The position numbers were made by a program, and so were the translations under genes. A DNA stretch of 64,000 nucleotides. It comes from Acanthochlamys bracteata. Taxonomy: Eukaryota; Streptophyta; Magnoliopsida; Pandanales; Velloziaceae. Of the stretch, positions 47,437 through 57,325 are shown one piece after another (position 1 is the first letter of the stretch; each line of letters opens with the position of its first letter). The notes beneath the pieces are model-generated. The model did no database searches. It was not told where the DNA came from and was given only the letters and a program-made list of their open reading frames with translations. The stretch covers positions 3,326,461 through 3,390,460 of the forward strand of contig CM034139.1 in assembly GCA_019914995.1 (NCBI GenBank), written 5' to 3'.

Positions 47437-48590
47437 ATGGTAAAGTTTATCTCATCCAACTACTCAATCTAGAAGCCACGTATAGAGGACATACTATATT
47501 GGAAGGACTTGTATGATCCAATTGAAGGGGGACAACGATAAATCGAGTTCCATGTCTGATGTTGTTTGGAAGAAAGCTGAATCGCAAGACTATTGGATTA
47601 ATTAGACAGTGATTGATGATAGTGTTTTCCATCATGTGCCGTCAAAGAGAAATGCTCAAAGTTATGTAGAGTCTATACGAGAGAAAGATAGCTCAGAATA
47701 AGGTATTTTTGATCCGAAAAATTGTGAACATAAAAAGTACAAGAAGGGAGCTCCTAACCTAGCATTTGAGAAGCTTTCAGAATGTAATGAACCAGATTAC
47801 AGGCATAGTATAGTGCGTGATGATGATGTACAAGCTCTCCTACTCATTAGTTGTTTATCGGACAATTGGAAAACTCCAATTGTTTCACTCAGCAACTTCT
47901 CCAAATGGCAAAATAATAATGCAAATGGGGAAGAACAGTATATTGAATGAAGAGACTAAAAAAAAAGAAGTAGGCATTACTCACAAATCTAATGCATTGA
48001 TACTTGACAGTAATTGGAGAAGCAAGTCAAGACACATATATCATCACAACAGCAGAAACAAGTCAAGAGAAAAATTCAAATCCCCAAAAATATTGAGTGC
48101 TACTATTGTAATAAACTAGTCCATATGAAGAGAGTGTAGAAACAAAAAACATGGCAAATGGAGGATATATTTAGAATGATGAAAAAAAAATACCGCAGTG
48201 ATTGCATTCGATGACAAAGTCACCATTGTCTATGATTAAGAATATGTTAGTCTCACTAGTAAGGATTCTTCATGAGTGATTAATTCGGATGCTTCTTTCC
48301 ACATCTCTTGTAAAAGAGATTTTTTCATATCTTATATTTGTTGCAACTTTGGTAGAGTAAGAATAGCAAATCAATAGGTGTCCAAAATCATCGACATAGA
48401 AGATTTATTATTGGAGAACGACCTTGAATGCGAACTACTTCTGAAGAAAGTGAGACATATTCATAATTTACGTCTCAATTTGATCTCTACTGAGGTACTT
48501 GATGATAAAAAAATTATATGCATAGGTATGGTGATAGAAAATTGAAGCTCACCAAAGATGCTCTTGTAGTGGCAACAAAAGATTTATTAT
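47437..48590 (+). pseudogene. Decayed Tnt1-like Copia gag and protease fragment
   Basis: Plus-strand text matches the start of a Copia polyprotein in order. A gag-like piece (MVKFISSNYSI, then KPRIEDILYWKDLYDPIEG) begins at 47,437. A basic region with SKSRHIYHHNSRNKSRE comes next. A CCHC zinc-knuckle start follows at 48,098 (CYYCNKLVH), broken by a frameshift before the last Cys. The protease region at about 48,276-48,580 carries NSDASFHISCKRDFF, RHIHNLRLNLIS and ENWKLTKDALVVATK. The catalytic Asp-Ser-Gly has become Asn-Ser-Asp. Many stops make it non-functional. Integrase and RT are absent downstream, so the element is truncated. It lies opposite in orientation to the Copia mosaic at 12.6-18.6 kb. 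Confidence 0.85.
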
Positions 48591-48599
48591 AATTTGTAT

Positions 48600-51360
48600 A
48601 TTTATTTTAATTTTAATTAAGTTTATTATAAAAATTTTTATCTTATATATTCTACAAATGATCAAATTTTATATTAAATAGTTAATATATTTCTGTTAAA
48701 TTATATCTATACTAATTTAAACTAATTTAAAGTTATATTAATAAAATATTATATTAATATAACTCAAAAAAATATTTTAATCTTTTATTAGAAGTTCATC
48801 TTCATAACTTATTTATTTCATCTTCTGTCCAAAATAAAATATTTTATTTATCTTATACAAGATAAATATCTACAATCTCTTACACACTCTTCTTTCCGGC
48901 TGGATAATAATAGTTTATTTACAAGATTAGTGACTTTATTTTCGGCTCTACCAAACTCTCTACGTACACCAAACATTTTACCTCAAATTTGCTGAGAGAA
49001 TTACAATCACTAGTTTGAGCACGAATCTATTTCACTTTTAGTTTTTTTTACTAGAAGGTAAGGTGAGAAGAATAAAATAGAAAGCTGCATAGAGAAGTTG
49101 TTTATTTTATGTTCAAAAATTATGATAGTGTATTGTCTTTTTAATCTTCTTGGTGAATATAACTGTTGCTTTTTCTTTTTTTCTTTTTTTTTTTCTTTTC
49201 TCTCTTGATTCCTTTATTGGCCTTTGTGCTTTTGTCTATATATTTTTTTATTTCAACTCTTGAATTTGGATTCCAACGGTTTGAATTTTTTCAGTGGGGC
49301 TTACTATTTGCTATAGTATTGCGTCTTCTTACCATTTTGCTCGACATCTCATCTTCAGAGCTCCCAAGGCTGAGGTGATGCCTTCTTTTGTGAAATATTT
49401 AGTACGTCTTTAGCTAGCTCATCTACTTACATTTAATTTTTTCAACTGGACCGAGATTTTATTTTCTATCAATATTCAATGCAGTCAGTGTTAAGTTGAA
49501 TCTCGCGCTCGCTCCTACATACACTTGATTCGACTATGTAAATTTCTTTTTTAGTGTGGCCCTCACATATTTAATCCAAATTTTTTTATTTAGGCTTGGA
49601 TTAAATTCAAATTTTTCATTCTGAAATTACTTATCAGCTTTGATTTCTTCCCGTGAGTCAGTCATGCTTTCGTCTTGCTTGGGATCAACTAAGTATTGTT
49701 CTCAATTTCAACACTTGATTTAACTCGTCAATAAGGTTTGCTAGTGAATGAAACCAATAATTGTTTGTTGCATGTGTTGAATTGGACATCTAACTCTTAT
49801 GCCTTTTTTTGTGAATTCTTAATGTTGTTGAACATGGCTTCTGTCGACTGATGAACTTCTTCATTGTGTAATTGAATACTTGACTTAGTGGTAGTGGATG
49901 ATTGTAGTTCAGCGTAAAGTTATATTGTATATTTGCAATCGAGTAGTGACTGATGCATAAGTACTCCCTTGTAATTTGATCAAAGAATACCTCTGAAATA
50001 TAAATAAAAATATGAGTGTTCGATATTTTCTACATTTCTAGTAATCATAACATTGTCAGCTTTTTTGTCTTGGATAATAGTCTTTCATTTGTTGTAAATT
50101 AATGCGTTAGTGTGCTGCTAATGTACTGCTCCAACTCTGATGCAATGTTGAGTTTTAGTTGAAGTTTTGAGCATGCTTGACATCTTCTCTGAAATGTTGG
50201 TCATTTCGTTAATCTTTTCGAGTTGGCTACTTCCGGTCGAGTTATTTGTTCCTTCATTCCCTGTTTTTTGCTCAAACAAGTTAATATTCTGTTTCCATAA
50301 GTCAGTCGTTTCACTCCCTTGTTTGTATCAGTAGTTTCCCTCTTGTGCAAATTTTCGGTCCTGTACTTCATAGAGTATATCACATATAGATAACTAGCTA
50401 TTCAGTGTCTATTTACAAATAAAAAAATTTCTTGTAGTATAGCTGGATTGATGTCTGTTATGTGTAATGCAATTTGTTTCTATGAATTTCTAGATTGTAT
50501 AACTTGAGTTAGACAATTAGTCCATCTTAAATAGAAACTATAATTATTAGTTCTTATTATCATCAAATTAACTCTGAATTTCCAACAATATATTTAGACT
50601 TTATAGCTATAGAATCTGAAGCCTCTAGATATATGTATTTATTACTAAGCGAAGTGAACTAACCTTTCATGAAGTACGATCGGAGGCATTTGTGAGTTCA
50701 TTTAAAATATAGCTTTTATAAAACATAAGATATTTTATTTTATTTAAAAAATAAGTTTTATTTTTTTATAATAAAGTTTTATAACGTAAAATTTTTTATA
50801 TTTTTAAATTTTAAATAAATTTATAAAATATTATAAAAAATTTATTAAAAAATATAAAATAAAATAGAATTGTTGAAATGAAATGAAACGCACTCCTAAA
50901 CGATGCTGTAGTAGAAGGCATTAGATATATGTACATAAGTTCAAGTGGAAATAATCTTTCATAAAGTACGTAAAAGGCACATATGGGTTCTATATGTTTG
51001 TTGACCATTACACAATTAAATCTTTCGATTTAAGAGGGGGCGTTTGGTAGTACTTATAAAATGAAACTTTTCTAAAACAGATGGAGAGTATTTTTGTTCT
51101 TTTTGAAAAAGAATTTTTTTTTATTTCTAAAAAAAATAAAAATATACAATAAAAAAATTTCACTATGTAAAATTTTTTTATATTTTTTAAATTTTTAAAT
51201 AAATTTTTTAAATAATTATAAAATATATATTAAAAAACTAAAATGAAAAAATTAAATAGAGCGTTTGAGAAATGCAATTTCGAGCGCCCACTTAAAATTA
51301 GGTGAGATGCAGCAATGTTGGGTGGTTGTTGTTTAGTCCATGTTGGGCTTAACTAATAAA
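48600..51360. other. Intergenic DNA with repeats, no gene
   Basis: AT-rich text follows the Copia fragment. The frame at 49,166-49,378 is a poly-Phe artefact of a T-rich tract. The region 49,400-50,600 shows no recognisable domain. MITE-like copies lie at 50,703-50,897 and 51,034-51,262; an imperfect direct repeat of about 80 bases flanks the first (50,612-50,700 and 50,910-51,000). Confidence 0.5.
51034..51262. repeat. MITE-like repeat copy
   Basis: Starts GAGGGGGCGTTTGGTAGTACTTATAAAATG and shares the family interior (CACTATGTAAAATTTTTTTAT, then ATATATTAAAAAAC). The right end is degraded. It lies about 100 bases upstream of the next gene's probable leader. Confidence 0.65.
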
Positions 51361-51399
51361 TGGACTACATAAGGCTTTTCTGGACACCCAAATTTGATC

Positions 51400-51517
51400 C
51401 ATCTCACCTTTTTCTTCTTCCGAAAATTCTCTCTCGAGACCAGGAAATTGAGACAGCTCTCTGTTTTTGCGCTTTCGTCGATTTCAATTCCAGTGTTTTT
51501 GTTGCAATCAATTCAAG
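51400..51517 (+). other. Probable 5' UTR exon of the SHG1/BOD1-like gene
   Basis: A pyrimidine-rich leader ends at donor AAG|GTATGTTAG (51,517) and rejoins at CACAG|GTTTTGG (51,596), 27 bases before the start codon. The 5' limit is approximate. Confidence 0.45.
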
Positions 51518-51622
51518 GTATGTTAGCATTTCGAGGTTTTGTTGTTTGAGATTGTTGGTTAACTGTGCGAGGGGGTTAATATTTTAGAATCACAGGTTTT
51601 GGTGGATAGGGTTTCGAGATCA

Positions 51623-54188
51623 ATGGGATCTTCTGTTGTTACTCCCGAAGATGTTTTGGAATCTTTGATGAATGACGGAACGATCGATGCTATTAGATTG
51701 AAGATCATAAATCAGCTCAAGGCTAATGTAAGTAATGTTAGTCGTGCTCTTCTGTGTTGATGATTGATTACGACTCCTAGAGCAATAAGTTTATGATTCA
51801 TTACGACTCCTAGAGCAATAAGTTGTGGATTTTTTTTTACTTCAACTGTTTTCTTCGATAAAAATTTGTTTTTTGTTTTGTTTAATTGGTAAAATTTGCT
51901 TCACTATAACATTCGATTTTGTATGTTAAACGCTCTTTGTAAGAATTTTATTCATAGAGGTCTGTTGATTTAACTCGTACTGTTTTATAGTGCACAGTTT
52001 CTGCATGAGCATCTAGAATGCTCGCTTCTTTTAGCAGTAACTTGCTAAAAGCTAGGAATAAGGGATTGCATTGTTTCAAAGTGGCTTTTCTTTCAAACCA
52101 GAATTTGTGGCTGCTTTTTTTGGAATGAAATTAGTGAAGTTTTATTTGTTATTAGTTTAGTTGTGACTGTATTTTGATTGTTGAAACAGCATATGGGTCT
52201 TTGCATAAACATCTTTTCTGAAAAGATTATGATTAGTTGATTACTGTAGTTCAAGCTATAAGAGTTTTCATGTAGATTGTTTAACTGCAATCGAGTGCTT
52301 AGGCATGTCAAAGCCAAGAAAATTATTTACCATGGCTGATAATTGGAATATTTTGGCTTTGTTTCTTTCAAAGGGATGGGTCATAACTGGATGTTTTTTC
52401 TTAAGCCGAATAATATATTCTGTAACTATTGTTTTTTCGCATCACCATGTCACTTTAAGGGCTATTTTTATTACAAAAAATGCTTTTGATTATACAGATA
52501 TCATATTTGTAAAGTTTGAAGTCATAATTAGAAAAGCCTGCATCTGCCATTGAGATTTTCAGATTAACGCAGCATGTTTGATTGGTTTACAATTGAGTGT
52601 ACATTCTTGTTAATGTCTTGGGGACTCAAGGGATAGACAAATCTTCTGTGCTATATCTTGGAATTTTGATGAGGTTGAGAATCTAATAGCCAAGCTACTT
52701 ATTTCGTTGTTCCTTTTGATAAGTTTGTCTTTGATTACGCTTATATCGATTATTGACATGAAAAAGACGTGACTTAGGGTAAAAGAGATTGAAAGGTTGC
52801 TTCTGGAAATCATTAGAGGAATTGCATGAAGAATGTACAAGAACATGACTTACTATTAACACTATTTTATGAAGAAAGGAACTTTTTTTTTAAATGAAAT
52901 GCTAATTGAAAAGGTGTAAAGGTGCTTTAAGCTTAGATATGTAATCCTTATGAAACATTGCTGCTGTTTGGTTGTGCCACTACTCTTTTCTATGGGAAGT
53001 AATAACTTTGTCTTGCTGTTAGATTGAGAGATAAGTAGTTGCAGATGATGCTTGTAAGCAGAAAAGAACAACTTACTGTGTGAAGAGTCACTTTCAGTTC
53101 AGTACCTGCTTTTGCTTGTGAATGCTCTAGCATCTATTGTATGTTTTTGGTTACCTTTTTTTCCCTGTGAATCCTCTAGCATTCAGTGCAATATTTACAA
53201 CTGCTGTCCCCTGTTTGTCTGATGCTCCTGCTGAATGGTTGTAGGAAGAACTGAAAAACAACACTATTGGTATGGTGGAGCAGAGCAAGGTTCTGAACAC
53301 CCCGGGGGCTGAGAAACAGACAAAGAGAGAGTTGTTCGACGCGCTTCGGCGTGAGCTAGAGTGAGTACTGCTATTTCTTTGACATATACTGTCAAGTATG
53401 AACCTAATATACTAATAACAGTTGATCCATCAAGTTGTTTCGACCTTTCTACATGACGAAATTTGTGTTGTTTAATTGTATGATTGCAAGCAGATTAGTG
53501 TTTCCCTTTTCCTTCTATATTTTATTGTCTTCTGATTTGTCGCTGTAGTATATCTCTCTGTGTGTCAATACTGCCAGAGTTGCTAATTTAACCAACAAAT
53601 ACGTTTTGATGTTGGATCTGAAAGTACTTGTAGAATGACAATTTTTTAAACCATTTTGTTTTTTGGATTTTCATGCTGTACTTAATGGAAGTCAAATGCT
53701 GCAGAATGTTGATATACTTATATCCGTTCAGTGTAAAGGAACTTTATTAGCTCATCCCAGTTTCAGTCTTGTGGATTAAACTTGTCAGATCTATTTAATC
53801 TTTTTTTGTTTTTTGGATGTGAGTAAATGGTCGCTGTAACTTTTGCAGGACTCCAGTACTTGAGAAAGCCTCTAAAGCAGTATGGGAGCTAATTCTTGAT
53901 GAGAATGGCTTGGGAAAGGAGATAAGTGAAACTGTCGAGCGGGTTTATTACCGTCTGAATGGCCAAGAGTCTCCAGTAGCACCACAACCAAATAATTCTA
54001 AGCCAGTAAAGGAAGAAAAGCAAGGAAGAAGAGAGGATGAGACTGAAGCAGAAATGTTGGGTTCTTCATTATCAAGGAAGAGGACCTTCAATGACATGAA
54101 TAGCAATGCTGAAGTTGTAGCTAACGGCGGCAGTCGCCCCCAGAGAGCTCCATCAGAGGATGCCGTTCCATCTTCTTCCAATCATTAA
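51623..54188 (+). CDS. BOD1/SHG1-domain protein (COMPASS Shg1-like), three coding exons
   Basis: Exons: 51623-51727, 53245-53360 and 53849-54188, in phase, for 186 residues. Residues 5 to about 105 match the Shg1/BOD1 domain: VVTPEDVLESLMNDGTID, then LKNNTIGMVEQSK, KRELFDALRRELE and LEKASKAVWELILDENGLG. In yeast Shg1 is a small subunit of the COMPASS H3K4 methyltransferase; the animal relative BOD1 regulates PP2A at kinetochores and joins SETD1 complexes. Plant members are barely studied, so the role here (chromatin or mitosis, nuclear) is inferred from the domain. The C-terminal 80 residues are Ser-, Pro- and Glu-rich and look disordered, with LSRKRTFNDM as a possible nuclear signal. The start codon was chosen because the domain begins directly after it. 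Length is typical for plant versions. The first intron is 1.5 kb. Confidence 0.82.
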
Positions 54189-55219
54189 GCATATTAAAGT
54201 ACATGTATCTGTACTTAGGTCCGTAGCAAATTTAGTCTGTGAGACATTAGACTTGCAAAAGGCTATGATGGCTGAATTTTAGCATCTCCGTCAAATTGCC
54301 AGCTAATGCTGTATATGATTGCTGTGTACACCTTAGCTTCTAGTGGAAGGCCTCCATGTGTTCTAAATATAAACGTTTCTCGTGTACTGTGATGGTGGTT
54401 CAGAAAGGATCATCTGTGATATAACACATATCCTGATACTTCTATGACCATTCCTTCCGTTTTGTTCTGTTCGTTCTCTTTTTTATGTTGTGTCCGTTTT
54501 GTTCCGTTCGTTCTCTATTTTATATTGTGCAGATTTAGATGGTGTTTTGGTGTACCATTTAATTCTTTTTTATTTTAATTTTTTTTACATTTTTAATAAA
54601 TTTATATAATATTTTATAAATTCTATTTAAAGTTAAAAAAGTTTTTGATATTATTATTCTTTATTGTTAAATTTTAATTAAAATAATTGAATATGTTTTT
54701 AAATTTTTTTAAAATATATTTTGTTTAAATTTTTTTTTAAGTCATTTTAAACATCTAAAGTCACTATTTTTAGGAAGCGTTTGGCATTTATTTATTTTAA
54801 AAGTAGCTTTTTAATTTATATTTTTTAATACATATTTTATAAATATGTAAAAAATTTATTTAAAATTTTTTAAAATACAAAAAATTTTAGTACATAATAA
54901 AATATTTTTATTATTTATTATTAGTATTATTAATTAGATAAAAAATAAACTTTATTTTTTAAAAATAAAAATATTTTTATTTTAAAAAAAATTATTTTAA
55001 AAATATTTTCAGACGCTTTATTAATGCGCATCAAATCTATGGCTTCACATGTTGCAAGACTAATAAAAACGTGTCTATTTGCTTAGAAGTTACTTTTTAA
55101 AAGTAAGATGTTAGGAAGTGAATTTGTAAAAATAAATCAATAGCTTGTAGCTCATATGTTTGCCGTTGATATAAAAACGTACTAATGTTTGTTCACAGTT
55201 TTACAACCCAGAAACCACA
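54189..55219. other. 3' UTR and MITE-rich spacer before the PPR gene
   Basis: After the SHG1-like stop comes a 3' UTR-like stretch of about 350 bases. Two A/T-rich MITE-like copies follow in series (about 54,540-54,745 and 54,777-55,022, the second starting AAGCGTTTGGCATTTATTTATT), then about 200 bases before the PPR start. Confidence 0.55.
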
Positions 55220-57325
55220 ATGGTGGTTTCCCCACGGACCAAGCCTCTGGTCCGCATCATGAACCGGTTCATTTCTTCATTCTTTACCGAACCGGTTGGT
55301 TTCAGACCCAAGCCAACCCTCTCAGCCTTCGAGGTCAATACCCGGCACACAGAACTAACCAAATCCGGCCGGCTCGATGCCCGTCAACTGTTCGACGGAA
55401 ATCCCAGCAAAGACGCCGTCTCTTTCACAACCCTAATTGCAGGCTATATTCGTGCCGGCGAGCCTTCCGCTGCACTCTTACTCTTCTCCGCGGCTGCTGC
55501 TTCCCTCCCGCTCGATTCTTTCCTTCTCAGCCTCGCCGTTAAAGCCTGCGCTGTTCAATCTAACCTGCAGCAACATGGTCAAACCATCCACTCGCTCTCT
55601 TTCAAGTCAGGACTGTTCCACTCCTCACCCTTCGTCGGCACAGCTCTCGTCGATATGTACACGAAAACCGGGTGTTCTGAAAATGCTCTACAGCTGTTCG
55701 ATGAAATGCCTCAACGAAATGTTGTTTCATGGACTGCTGTTATCAATGCTCTCGTTCATTGCAACAGATGCAGCGAAGCGATTGTTAAGCTTTCTGAAAT
55801 GGTTTCTGCAGGCGTACCCTGCGATACTCACACCTATGCGATTGCAATAAAAGCTTGTGCTGATGCTTGGTTGGTTTCCCGTGGCCTTGAAATACATGCC
55901 AGAGCTATTATAGTGGGGTTCAACACGACACCTTATGTCGCAAACTCACTCGCTGCAATGTACTTGCGGTTCAGGTTTCCGGTGCTGGCATGCCAAGTGA
56001 TTGGGGGAATGCAGAAGCTTGACGTTGCCGCATGGACAACTTTAATGTCTACTTATGTCAATATGGGCCAACTTGAAGAAGCAGCAAAAAATTTTGTTTG
56101 CATGCTTGCTGAAGGAAGTAGCCCCAATGATTATGCATACTCTGCAGCCGTGTCTGCTTGCTCTGGCCTTGTGCATATTAAATGGGGCGAGCAGCTTCAT
56201 GGGCATGCAGCAAAATGTGGTTTTGCATATGCTGCATCTGTTTCGAATGCACTCATTACAATGTATGGACGTGCAGGATACCTTGACGCTGCTGTGACGG
56301 TGTTTAATGAGATAACATATAGGGACTTAGTGTCATGGAGTGCCATTATCTCTACCTACTCGCAGGAGGGGCACATGGAAGGTGCATTCAATCTTTTCAA
56401 TGGAATGCGAGCATCTTTACTAAGGCCCAATGAGTTAACATTAGCTAGCTTACTAAGTGTGTCTGCAAGTGCTGCTTTGCTGCAGCCTGGGGAAGAAGTA
56501 CATGCACTGGCATTTGTGCTAGGTCTAGAGGCTGAAGCCATGGTGGCAAGCGCACTTGTCAATATGTACTGCAAGTGTGGAATCATGCAAGAGGCTAGAC
56601 AGGTGTTTGATGAGCTTGAACACAATGATATTGTCTCTTGGACTGCCATGATCACCGGCTACGCTGAGCACGGGTTCAGTAAAGAGGCAATTGAGCTCTT
56701 TGACAAGTTGGCTGCTGCTGATTTGAATCCAGATTACATTTGCTTCATTGGTGTTCTTACTGCATGCAGTCATGCTGGGTTGGTTGATCTTGGTTACAAC
56801 TACTTCAATTCGATGAGAGATAAATACGGAGTAAATCAAGGAAAGGAGCACTTTGGGTGCATGGTTGATCTCCTGGGCCGTGCCGGGCGGCTGGAGGAGG
56901 CACTAACTCTGATCGGCAATATGCCATTCAAACCAGATGATGTGGTCTGGTCGACACTCCTGCGAGCATGCCAGATACACAGGGACGCTGAGCTTGGGCA
57001 GAGAGTAGCTGATCAGATACTTGAGAAACACCCTGAATGTGCAGGGACACACATTACGCTCGCTAATATCTATGCAGCAAAGGGTATGTGGACAGAAGCA
57101 GCAAAGTCACGGAGGACAATGAGGTTAAAAGGAGTGAGGAAGGAGGCTGGTTGGTCAAGGGTTCGTGCAGGAGATGGTGAATCAGTGTTTGTCGCTGGTG
57201 ATAGGAGACATCCAAGGGATGCTGATATATATGACATGCTTGAATTAGTGACTTGTGAGTCCAGGTTGATAAGCCATGATGCAGAAGAGGTTGATTCTTT
57301 TCAACTTGAGGCCGCAGAAGGATAA
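55220..57325 (+). CDS. PLS-class pentatricopeptide repeat protein, At3g47840-like
   Basis: An intronless 701-residue frame, as is usual for this class. PLS-class PPR proteins bind single RNAs in mitochondria or plastids, often guiding C-to-U editing or processing. Seen: tandem PPR motifs from about residue 60 to 560, with repeated signatures such as VGTALVDMYTKTGC, LFDEMPQRNVVSWTAVI, VSNALITMYGRAG, NDIVSWTAMITGYAEHG and ACSHAGLVDLGYNYFNSM. An E-type C-terminus follows (HFGCMVDLLGRAGRL, then LANIYAAKGMW, GVRKEAGWSRV and FVAGDRRHP). There is no DYW deaminase, so editing would need a partner. The order of motifs and the tail pattern GWS......F..GDR.HP...DIY..LEL agree with what I recall of Arabidopsis At3g47840, whose function is not well known to me. 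The N-terminus (PRTKPLVRIMNRFISSF) is basic and could be a mitochondrial targeting sequence. The 5' third is richer in G+C than its surroundings. Confidence 0.92.
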   Translation: MVVSPRTKPLVRIMNRFISSFFTEPVGFRPKPTLSAFEVNTRHTELTKSGRLDARQLFDGNPSKDAVSFTTLIAGYIRAGEPSAALLLFSAAAASLPLDSFLLSLAVKACAVQSNLQQHGQTIHSLSFKSGLFHSSPFVGTALVDMYTKTGCSENALQLFDEMPQRNVVSWTAVINALVHCNRCSEAIVKLSEMVSAGVPCDTHTYAIAIKACADAWLVSRGLEIHARAIIVGFNTTPYVANSLAAMYLRFRFPVLACQVIGGMQKLDVAAWTTLMSTYVNMGQLEEAAKNFVCMLAEGSSPNDYAYSAAVSACSGLVHIKWGEQLHGHAAKCGFAYAASVSNALITMYGRAGYLDAAVTVFNEITYRDLVSWSAIISTYSQEGHMEGAFNLFNGMRASLLRPNELTLASLLSVSASAALLQPGEEVHALAFVLGLEAEAMVASALVNMYCKCGIMQEARQVFDELEHNDIVSWTAMITGYAEHGFSKEAIELFDKLAAADLNPDYICFIGVLTACSHAGLVDLGYNYFNSMRDKYGVNQGKEHFGCMVDLLGRAGRLEEALTLIGNMPFKPDDVVWSTLLRACQIHRDAELGQRVADQILEKHPECAGTHITLANIYAAKGMWTEAAKSRRTMRLKGVRKEAGWSRVRAGDGESVFVAGDRRHPRDADIYDMLELVTCESRLISHDAEEVDSFQLEAAEG

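Noticed and set aside
49166-49378. A 70-residue frame beginning with a long Phe run
   Set aside because: It is a translation of a T-rich tract with no similarity to known transmembrane proteins.
55189-56851. Alternative frames on both strands across the PPR gene
   Set aside because: All are shadows; the 701-residue frame carries the repeated PPR signatures.
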